DNA of 64,000 nt from Glycomyces fuscus (GTDB taxonomy: Bacteria; Actinomycetota; Actinomycetes; Streptosporangiales; Streptosporangiaceae). Made by a program: the position numbers and the translations under genes. This document shows positions 57,680-64,000 of this stretch, piece after piece. Location of the stretch: positions 186,001 to 250,000 of the forward strand of contig NYMS01000048.1 in assembly GCA_002529455.1 (NCBI GenBank), in the 5' to 3' direction. Below the pieces are notes generated by a model. The model was not told the DNA's origin. It searched no databases and worked only from the letters and a program-made list of their open reading frames with translations. Positions within the stretch are counted from its first letter, which is position 1. The number at the start of each line of letters is the position of its first letter.

Positions 57680-60157
57680 GTGCTCGTGGTGGAACTGGAC
57701 CGGATCGACGGGGCGGGGACCGGCCTGGTCGGCGGCAAGGCCGCAGGGCTGGCCGGAGCGATCGCGGCCGGAGAACGCGTGCCGCCGGGTTTTTGCGTCA
57801 CCACCGAGGCCCACCGCTCCGGGAGGCTGCCGGAGGAGGAGGTGACCGCCGCCTACGAGGCCCTCGGCGGCGGCCGGGTGGCCGTGCGCTCCAGCGCGAC
57901 CGCGGAGGACCTGCCGGACGCCTCCTTCGCGGGCCAGCAGGACACCTACCTCGACGTCGAGGGCGCCGACGACCTCCTCACGGCCGTCCGCCGGTGCTGG
58001 GACTCCCTGTGGACCGACCGCGCCGTCGCCTACCGGCGCGACCGGGGCATCGACGACGACGGGGTGCACATGGCCGTCGTCGTGCAGCGCATGGTCGAGC
58101 CCCGGGCCGCGGGGGTGCTGTTCACCGCCAACCCGGTCACCGGCACGCGGGACGAGACCATCGTGGACGCCGTCCCCGGCCTCGGGACCGCCGTGGTCGA
58201 CGGCACGGTCCGGCCCGACCACTACGTCGTGGACACGGACGGCGGGACCGGGGGGCCGGAGGACGGATGCCTGTCCCCGGAGGAGGTGGCGGAGCTGCAC
58301 GCCGCCGGGCAGCGGCTCCAGCGGCACTTCGGCTCACCGCAGGACGTCGAGTGGGCCCTGGACCGCGACGGAACCCCCTGGATCCTCCAGTCCCGCGCGA
58401 TCACCACCCTCTTCCCGCTGCCTCCCCGCCACGCGGACGGGCCCCGTGTCTACTTCGAGGTCGGCAACATGCAGGGCATGCTCCGCCCGTTCACCCCGAT
58501 GGGCCTGTCCGCGATGGGGGCCATCGCCTCCGCGTGGCTCGGCTCCCGGAGCACCGGCCCCGACGGCGGGGACGCGACGGTGGTCGACGTGGCGGGCAGG
58601 TTCTACCTGGACCTCACCCCCTACCTGCGCAACCGCTGGATCCGCGGCTCGTTGCCGGGCAGCATGGTCGTCTACGGCCCCCGGGCCGCGGCGGCCATCC
58701 GCTCCCTCCTGGACGACCCGCGGTTCGCCGCGCGCCCCGGCGGACGGACCGACCCGGCCAGGGCGGTCGGAGCCGTCGTGCGGGCGCTACCGCTCACCGG
58801 CAGGGTCATCGCGGACACCGTGGCCGCGCTCGTCGACCCCGACGACGCCAGACGGCGCTTCCTGCGGGCCGGCTCGGTGCTCCGGCAGCGGGCCACCCGT
58901 GCCCCGGAACACGTGCTCACGCCCGGCGAACGGCTCCGGCACGCGATGGACCTCCAGAACGAGGCGCTGACGGAGGGGATGGTCCCGATGATGGGTCCCC
59001 TGTGCGTCGCCGTCCTCTCCGCCAAGGCGCCCGAACTGCTGCTCAGGGGGATCGCCGGACCGGGCGAGGTGGCCGCCGTACTCGGCGGGATGCCGCACAA
59101 CGTCACCACGGAGATGGACCTCGCGCTGTGGCGGCTGGCGGCCGGGGCGCGCGGGCACGGCGCGCTGTTCCGGGACACCCCGCCCGAGGAGCTGGCGGAC
59201 GGGTACCGGGCGGGGACGCTCCCCGACATCGGACTCGACGGCTTCCTGGAGCGGTACGGGCACCGCGGCGCCGCCGAGGTCGACGTGGGCGTGCCCCGGT
59301 GGTCGGAGGACCCCGCGCCCCTGTTCGCGGCGATCGCCAACTACCTGCGGGTGACCGACCCGGAGCAGGACCCCGAACGCAGGTTCGCCCGGGCCGCCGC
59401 AGAGGCCGAACGCACCCGGGACGTGCTGGTCCGCAGAGCCCTCGCCGTCCGCCCGGTCCGCGCGCACCTGGCGTCGTTCCTCTTCGGCCGGGCGCGCGCC
59501 CTGGCCGGGATGCGGGAGTACCCCAAGTTCTCCTGGCTGTACGCGATCGCCGAGACGCGCAGGCAGCTCCTCCTCGTCGGTGCCGAGATGGCCGGGGCGG
59601 GGCGGCTGGAGCTGCCCGACGACATCATGTTCCTCCGGATGCCGGAGGCGCGCGCCCTGGTGGAGGGGACGGACCAGCGCGCGCTGGTCGCCGAGCGCCG
59701 CGCCGAGTACCTGCGTGAGCGCAGGCGCCGCCGGGTGCCCCCGGTCCTGCTGTCCGACGGCACCGACGTGGAGGCCGCGCTGCCCGCCCCGCCCTCCGGG
59801 CGGGACGGGGAACTCGTCGGTGTGCCCGCCTCCTCGGGGACCGCCACCGGGGTGGCGAGGGTGATCCACGACCCGGCGGGGGCCTCTCTGGAACCGGGGG
59901 AGATCCTGGTGGCCCAGAGTACGGACCCCGGGTGGACGCCCCTGTTCATGACCGCCGGGGGGCTGGTGGTGGAGACGGGATCGACCATCGCGCACGGGCC
60001 GACGGTCGCCCGGGAGTACGGCATCCCCGCCGTGATCTGCATCCCCGGGGTGACCGAGCTGATCCGGGACGGGCAGCGCATCACCATCGACGGCGGCACG
60101 GGCACGGTCCGCGTCGAGGACGGGAGACCGGAGGGGCCGGAACCGGTGGAGGGCTAG
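57680..60157 (+). CDS. PEP/pyruvate-binding (rifampin phosphotransferase-like) enzyme
   Basis: 825 residues. The order is ATP-grasp PEP-synthase N-domain, a central helical substrate domain, then a mobile phosphohistidine domain, as in rifampin phosphotransferases. Motifs: GLVGGKAAGLAG and VPPGFCVTT, then VAVRSSATAEDLPDASFAGQ (residues ~60-80), WILQSRAITTL near 245, and at the end TIAHGPTVAREYGIPAV with the phospho-carrier His. It transfers the beta-phosphate of ATP through His to an unknown acceptor, perhaps an antibiotic. GTG 57680 with GGAGG upstream is preferred over ATG 57644. No rifamycin-associated element is visible upstream. Its TAG overlaps the stop of the convergent gene in CTAG. 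Confidence 0.82.
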   Translation: MLVVELDRIDGAGTGLVGGKAAGLAGAIAAGERVPPGFCVTTEAHRSGRLPEEEVTAAYEALGGGRVAVRSSATAEDLPDASFAGQQDTYLDVEGADDLLTAVRRCWDSLWTDRAVAYRRDRGIDDDGVHMAVVVQRMVEPRAAGVLFTANPVTGTRDETIVDAVPGLGTAVVDGTVRPDHYVVDTDGGTGGPEDGCLSPEEVAELHAAGQRLQRHFGSPQDVEWALDRDGTPWILQSRAITTLFPLPPRHADGPRVYFEVGNMQGMLRPFTPMGLSAMGAIASAWLGSRSTGPDGGDATVVDVAGRFYLDLTPYLRNRWIRGSLPGSMVVYGPRAAAAIRSLLDDPRFAARPGGRTDPARAVGAVVRALPLTGRVIADTVAALVDPDDARRRFLRAGSVLRQRATRAPEHVLTPGERLRHAMDLQNEALTEGMVPMMGPLCVAVLSAKAPELLLRGIAGPGEVAAVLGGMPHNVTTEMDLALWRLAAGARGHGALFRDTPPEELADGYRAGTLPDIGLDGFLERYGHRGAAEVDVGVPRWSEDPAPLFAAIANYLRVTDPEQDPERRFARAAAEAERTRDVLVRRALAVRPVRAHLASFLFGRARALAGMREYPKFSWLYAIAETRRQLLLVGAEMAGAGRLELPDDIMFLRMPEARALVEGTDQRALVAERRAEYLRERRRRRVPPVLLSDGTDVEAALPAPPSGRDGELVGVPASSGTATGVARVIHDPAGASLEPGEILVAQSTDPGWTPLFMTAGGLVVETGSTIAHGPTVAREYGIPAVICIPGVTELIRDGQRITIDGGTGTVRVEDGRPEGPEPVEG

Positions 60158-60801
60158 AAACCGCCTCCGCCGCCGCCTCCGTCGGACCCGCCGCCGCTGT
60201 GGCCGCCTGCGCCATTGCTTCCGCCGCCTCCCCCGGAGTCACTTCCGCCGGAAGCGTCGCCGTAGGGGCCCGAGGCTCCGGTCGGTCCGTAACCGCGCCG
60301 GGAGGGGCGCTGGCCGTACCCGGGCGGAGCCGCAGGCGGTCGGCCGGGCGCCGGGGTGTGCGGCTGGCCGGGGCGGTGGCCCGGACCGGAGGGGGCGGGT
60401 TGGCCGGGGCCCGCCTGCTGGTGGGGGACACCGGGTCGCCGCCCTGCTCCGGTGTGGGCCGCGTGCTTGTGCCGACGGGCGCTGAGCACCCCGAACAGCA
60501 GGAACACGACGGCCGCCGCCAGAAGGAGGGAGACCACGGCGTGGTAGGTCAGGGGCACGGACGGGGGCATCAGCAGGGGCATCGACACCGTCTGCGAGAA
60601 GGAGACGAACAGGTCCGAGAACCGGAACCACATCCACACCTCCCAGCCGCCCGTGACGAGGGAGGCGAGCACCAGCAGCCCGCCGCCGGTGAAGGCCAGG
60701 CCCCGGCCGCCGGGGGATCCCGCGGCCCGGAGCAGCGCCACCGCACCGCAGACCAGGAGCGGCAGGGAGTAGAACAGCAGGTTCAGCAGAAGGGAGATCA
60801 T
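60154..60801 (-). CDS. Four-helix membrane protein with Gly-rich tail (family member B1)
   Basis: 215 residues. Four hydrophobic segments (LLLNLLFYSLPLLVCGAVALL, GLAFTGGGLLVLASLVTGGW, central segment, VVSLLLAAAVVFLLFGVL) occupy residues 1-110. A His/Pro/Gly-rich tail ends in GGGGGGGF. ATG at 60799-60801 with GGAG upstream, 14 bases after the B2 stop. The design matches A1 at 56348. The stop overlaps that of the PEP-utilising enzyme. Confidence 0.65.
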   Translation of the reverse strand: MISLLLNLLFYSLPLLVCGAVALLRAAGSPGGRGLAFTGGGLLVLASLVTGGWEVWMWFRFSDLFVSFSQTVSMPLLMPPSVPLTYHAVVSLLLAAAVVFLLFGVLSARRHKHAAHTGAGRRPGVPHQQAGPGQPAPSGPGHRPGQPHTPAPGRPPAAPPGYGQRPSRRGYGPTGASGPYGDASGGSDSGGGGGSNGAGGHSGGGSDGGGGGGGF

Positions 60802-60815
60802 CGTCGGCTCCGGGG

Positions 60816-61223
60816 TCAGCGCTGGGCGGGACCGTGTGGGCGGGGTGCTCCCGGGCCGGGCGGGTACGGGCCCGCGGGGGCGTACGAGGGGCGCGGCGTC
60901 CGTACGCGCGGAGGCCGCCGGGTGGCGCCGAAGACCAGCAGGAGCAGCCCGGTGGCGAACACGGCGCGGTCGAAGTAGTGCAGCCCGTCGATGACCAGGT
61001 ACGCGGTCCTCCCGCCGAAGAGGCCGGAGAGCGTGGAGTCGACCTGGTGGTACAGGAGCACGAGGACCAGGTTGACCGCCGAGGCGAACAGGACGAACGC
61101 GCCCCCGATGCCGGTGAGGGCGCGACGGCCCTTCGGTGCCACGAAACCGCAGAGCAGTCCGGCGATCCCCAGAAGCGCGAACAGGACCGGTCCGATCGCG
61201 TGGGGCAGTGTGTGGGAGAGCAC
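60816..61223 (-). CDS. Four-helix membrane protein (family member B2)
   Basis: 135 residues with four hydrophobic segments (IGPVLFALLGIAGLLCGFVA, LTGIGGAFVLFASAVNLVLVLL, a third central segment and AVFATGLLLLVFGA) and a Pro/Arg/Tyr-rich tail. GTG at 61221-61223 follows GAGGACTCCC. It is the first gene of the B pair, and its partner B1 follows. Resembles A2 in size and layout. Function unknown. Confidence 0.65.
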   Translation of the reverse strand: MLSHTLPHAIGPVLFALLGIAGLLCGFVAPKGRRALTGIGGAFVLFASAVNLVLVLLYHQVDSTLSGLFGGRTAYLVIDGLHYFDRAVFATGLLLLVFGATRRPPRVRTPRPSYAPAGPYPPGPGAPRPHGPAQR

Positions 61224-61862
61224 GGGAGTCCTCGGTGAGCGGGGGAGCGGGGGATCGCGCGGCGGGTGACCGCGCTGTGCGCCTGACCCTAGCCGCGGGC
61301 AGGGACCCTTGGGGCGGCGACGGCCGCTTGTGGCCAGTCGGCGCCGGACCCGAACCGACCCGGCCCCGGCCGCATCCCGAAACGCACACGGCGGCCTCCC
61401 CGGCGCGCACGCCCGTCAGGATCGTCCGGCCACGTGGACCGGTCCGCGGTGCACGAGGCGCGGTTCGGCCGCGCTCGTCTCCGCGAGGACGGTTGAGCAC
61501 CGTCTCCTCAGGTGCGGCACCCGGATACGGCCAGGCGCAGACGAGGGCGCCGAGCCCCGGACACAGCACGGTCGGGAACACCCGTCGAGCGACCGGCAGG
61601 GGCGGGGCCTGAGGGCGCAGGCGCGCACGGCGGGACGCGCGGACCCCGCCCCGTGCCGGGTTCGGACCAGCCGCACGGATGTCGGGGCACGGGTTCTCCC
61701 GCCGGGGATAGGGACTCCCGCGCCGAGTGACAGGCGGGGACGGCCACTCGGCCCAGGGGCGGGGGTTGTGGTCATGGAGTCGGGGACCCAAAGCCCTCTG
61801 TGACAAGGGATGTCGCTTATGTGCGGGGGTTGGTCGTTTGTCCGCTTCCGAGGGATGTAACC
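61224..61862. other. Intergenic region upstream of the siderophore operon, no gene seen
   Basis: About 640 bp of GC-rich sequence between divergent units. Open frames on both strands (for example 61416-61775 minus, 61309-61803 plus) give Arg/Pro/Gly-rich translations without ribosome sites. No RNA gene recognised. Confidence 0.5.
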
Positions 61863-61894
61863 TTAGCCTTGCCTTACTAAGCTAAGCCTTGCCG
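61863..61894. promoter_or_regulatory. Candidate degenerate iron boxes upstream of the siderophore-binding protein
   Basis: TTAGCCTTGCCTTACTAAG (61863-61881) matches the iron-box consensus at about 11 of 19 positions and is followed by TAAGCCTTGCC. The AT-rich TTAG/CTAAG repeats in a GC-rich background, 36 bases before an iron-siderophore gene, support an IdeR/DmdR-type site, but much less clearly than at 7823. Confidence 0.5.
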
Positions 61895-61929
61895 AACCCC
61901 CGGCGAGGCCTCCCCTGTCTGGAGCCGTC

Positions 61930-62877
61930 GTGTCCCCACGTTCCACCGCCCTGTTCTCCCTCCTTCCGGCCTCGGCCCTGGTTCTGGCCGGGTGCTCGGC
62001 CGAGTCGGAGGCGGACACCACGGAGGCGGCCGAGACGATCGTCGTCGAGGCCGAGAACGGGGAGGTCGAGATCCCCCGCGACCCCGAGACCGTCGTCGTC
62101 TTCGACAACGCCCAGCTCGACATCCTCGACGCCCTCGGCGTGGACGTCGCGGGCATCCCCTCCTCCGACGCCGTCCCGGAGCTCTTCGCCGACTACGCCG
62201 AGAGCGACGACGTGGCCGACGTCGGCTCCCTGTTCGAGCCGGACTTCGAGGCCGTCGCCGCGCTCGACCCCGACGTGATCATCAGCGGCGGGCGCAGCTC
62301 CGCCGTGACCGGCGAACTGGCGGAGATCGCCCCCACCATCGACATGTCCCTCGACTCCGCCGACATCATCGGCAGCATCTCCGAGCGCACCACCGCCTAC
62401 GGCGAGGTCTTCGACCGGACCGAGGAGGCCGGGGCCCTCGTCACCGAGCTGGAGAGCCGTGTCGAGGAGGTCGGCGCCAAGGTCGCCGAGGCGGGCGACG
62501 GCCTCGTCCTCATGGCGAACGCCGGTGAGATCAGCGCCTACGGCCCCGGCTCCCGCTTCGGCTTCTTCTACGACTCCCTGGGACTGGAGCCCTCCATCGA
62601 GATCGACAACGAGGAGTCCCGCCACGGAGAGGTCCTCTCCTTCGAGGCCCTGGCCGAGGCCGACCCCGACTGGCTCTACGTGATCGACCGCGACAACGCC
62701 ATCGGCGAGGAGGGCGCCTCCCCCGCCGAGCAGGTGCTCGACAACGACCTCGTCGACCGCACCACCGCCGCGCGGGAGGACCAGGTCCTCTACCTCGACT
62801 CCGCGGAGATGTACCTGGTCGGAGGTGTCCAGGCGCACCTCAACGCGATCGACGACATCGACGCGGCCCTCTCCTGA
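61930..62877 (+). CDS. Iron-siderophore ABC transporter substrate-binding lipoprotein (FatB/CeuE-like)
   Basis: 315 residues. Lipobox LVLAGC near residue 20 anchors it outside the membrane. The periplasmic-binding-protein III fold is clear: EIPRDPETVVVFDNAQLDIL, LFEPDFEAVAALDPDVIISG, and SFEALAEADPDWLYVIDRD near the end. The pattern is nearest to the FatB/CeuE/YclQ group that binds catecholate or petrobactin-type siderophores; the exact ligand is inferred. GTG at 61930 follows CTGGAGCC. It is the first gene of an operon with two FecCD permeases, probably repressed by iron. Confidence 0.92.
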   Translation: MSPRSTALFSLLPASALVLAGCSAESEADTTEAAETIVVEAENGEVEIPRDPETVVVFDNAQLDILDALGVDVAGIPSSDAVPELFADYAESDDVADVGSLFEPDFEAVAALDPDVIISGGRSSAVTGELAEIAPTIDMSLDSADIIGSISERTTAYGEVFDRTEEAGALVTELESRVEEVGAKVAEAGDGLVLMANAGEISAYGPGSRFGFFYDSLGLEPSIEIDNEESRHGEVLSFEALAEADPDWLYVIDRDNAIGEEGASPAEQVLDNDLVDRTTAAREDQVLYLDSAEMYLVGGVQAHLNAIDDIDAALS

Positions 62878-62881
62878 TCCG

Positions 62882-63907
62882 GTGACGTCCACGACCACCG
62901 CCGCACCCGGGGAGCGGCGCGGCAACCCCTCCCCGGGCGGGCGCGCCCCGCGCCTCGCCCTCGTCCTGGCCGCGTTCGCGGTCCTGGCCCTGTCCGCGGC
63001 CAGCCTGTTCGTCGGCGCCAGCGACATCACTCCGGCGCGGCTCCTGAGCGACCCGGACTCCTGGGAGCTGTTCCTGGTCAGCCGGGTCCCGCGCACCCTC
63101 GCGCTGCTGCTGGCCGGTGCCGCGGTGAGCGTCGCGGGCCTGATCATGCAGCTGCTCACCCAGAACCGCTTCGTGGAGCCCTCCACGGCGGGCACGGTGC
63201 AGTCGGCCGCCCTCGGCATCCTGCTGGTCACCCTCCTCCTCCCCGGGGCGCCGCTCCCGGTGAAGATGACCGCGGCCTGCGTCGCCGCGCTCCTGGGCAC
63301 CGCCCTGTTCCTCGGCGTGCTCCGACGCGTCGCCCTGAAGTCCTCGTTGGTCGTGCCGCTGGTCGGCATCATGCTCGGCGCGGTGATCAGCTCGGTCACC
63401 ACCTTCGTCGCCCTGCGCCACGACCTCCTCCAGACCCTCTCCGTCTGGCAGTCCGGCGACTTCTCCGGGGTCATGCGGGGCCGCTACGAGCAGCTGTGGC
63501 TGGTCGGCCTCCTCGCCCTGGCCGCCTACCTCATCGCCGACCGCCTCACCGTCGCCGGGCTCGGCCGCGACGTCGCGGTCAGCGTCGGCCTCGACTACCG
63601 CACCGTCATGGCCCTGGGCGTCGGGATCGTCGCCGTCGTCAGCGGCGTGGTGGTGTCCGTCGTCGGAAGCCTGCCCTTCCTCGGCCTCATCGTGCCCAAC
63701 CTGGTCAGCATGGCGGTCGGTGACCACGTGCGCAGGGGGGTCCCCTGGGTCTGCCTGCTCGGCGGCGGCGTCCTCGTGCTCTGCGACATCCTCTCCCGGG
63801 TCGTCCGCGCGCCCTTCGAGATCCCCGTCGGCAGCGTCCTGGGCGTCGTGGGCGCGGTCGTGTTCCTGTCCATGCTGCTGCGGAGGAGTTCCCATGCCGG
63901 TAGCTGA
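62882..63907 (+). CDS. Iron-siderophore ABC transporter permease (FecCD family), first subunit
   Basis: 341 residues with about nine to ten membrane helices. The hallmark FecCD segments are visible: SRVPRTLALLLAGAAVSVAG near residue 68, NRFVEPSTAGTVQSAALG (VEPSTAGT) near 97, and PFLGLIVPNLVSMAVGDHVR near 262, the coupling region for the ATPase. GTG 62882 begins four bases after the preceding stop. It should form a heterodimer with the next permease, whose start codon lies inside this gene (14-base overlap). Confidence 0.95.
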   Translation: MTSTTTAAPGERRGNPSPGGRAPRLALVLAAFAVLALSAASLFVGASDITPARLLSDPDSWELFLVSRVPRTLALLLAGAAVSVAGLIMQLLTQNRFVEPSTAGTVQSAALGILLVTLLLPGAPLPVKMTAACVAALLGTALFLGVLRRVALKSSLVVPLVGIMLGAVISSVTTFVALRHDLLQTLSVWQSGDFSGVMRGRYEQLWLVGLLALAAYLIADRLTVAGLGRDVAVSVGLDYRTVMALGVGIVAVVSGVVVSVVGSLPFLGLIVPNLVSMAVGDHVRRGVPWVCLLGGGVLVLCDILSRVVRAPFEIPVGSVLGVVGAVVFLSMLLRRSSHAGS

Positions 63908-64000
63908 GCGCACCGGGGCCCCCGCCGCCCGCGCCGCCGCCCGCGCCCGCCGTGTCCCGCCCCGGGTGCGGATCGCGCTGCTGGCCGCGGTCGCCGCAGC
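63894..64000 (+). CDS. Second FecCD-family permease, partial (cut by window end)
   Basis: ATG at 63894 follows GGAGGAG and overlaps the previous gene by 14 bases. Only ~35 residues are visible: a basic, Ala/Arg-rich N-terminus and the start of the first membrane helix (IALLAAVAA). Identified as the second siderophore permease by operon position; an ATPase gene should follow. Confidence 0.75.
   Translation, partial: MPVAERTGAPAARAAARARRVPPRVRIALLAAVAA

Noticed and set aside
61309..61803. Frames on both strands in the 0.7-kb gap before the siderophore operon
   Set aside because: Arg/Pro/Gly-rich translations without ribosome sites; overlapping frames on both strands are equally open.

Overview
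The window is a very GC-rich, gene-dense chromosome segment from an actinobacterium. GTG starts are frequent, most genes carry GGAGG-type ribosome sites, and the control elements are typical of the group: a HAIR/HspR operator at dnaK and an IdeR/DmdR-type iron box. The protein set (DivIVA-like polar coiled coil, SapA-like spore protein, ESX/T7SS genes, EtfD, MutAB-MeaB) fits a filamentous, sporulating member such as Nocardiopsis or a relative. The genus is an inference. No tRNA, rRNA, CRISPR array, insertion sequence or prophage was recognised.

Layout: 1-1.5 kb, 5' part of dnaK (minus strand) with its heat-shock operator. 1.9-5.5 kb, a secreted PL14-like lyase and etfD. 5.6-7.6 kb, a divergent esterase/TetR pair sharing tandem operators. 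7.8-8.6 kb, an iron-box-controlled DUF2470 protein. 8.8-13.5 kb, an ABC exporter and two sensor kinases, one lacking the phosphoacceptor His. 13.5-17.8 kb, hypotheticals, a repeat-rich 0.8-kb spacer, a gamma-carbonic anhydrase and a DivIVA-like protein. 18-25 kb, an acetyltransferase, a divergent MFS exporter/TetR pair, a methyltransferase, and a RidA / D-aminoacylase / PfkB kinase catabolic unit. 25-31 kb, small proteins, an accessory YidC, a Cu-SOD-like lipoprotein, DUF3291, a SufR-like regulator, YigZ and a propeller-like lipoprotein.

31-46 kb is the most unusual part. It is a type VII secretion-like locus with a three-domain EccC/EssC-type ATPase bearing FHA-like N-terminal domains, two small WXG100-like proteins, a protein of unknown function, a 1,597-residue protein (helical/membrane head, disordered linker, repetitive beta-rich middle, helical tail), a divergent LysM-like membrane protein, a Ser/Thr kinase and a SapA-like secreted protein. 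EccB, EccD, EccE and mycosin are not in the window. It may be a reduced or divergent T7SS with a giant surface protein or effector.

46-64 kb: a sulfotransferase, a DUF4184 membrane protein, a lipoprotein, the mutA-mutB-meaB propionate operon, a STAS protein, a methyltransferase, a PEP-utilising enzyme of rifampin-phosphotransferase architecture flanked by two pairs of small four-helix membrane proteins, and the start of an iron-siderophore ABC operon cut by the window edge. Two copies (15.5 and 46.2 kb) of a 55-bp hairpin element show compensatory arm substitutions and look like a dispersed structured repeat.
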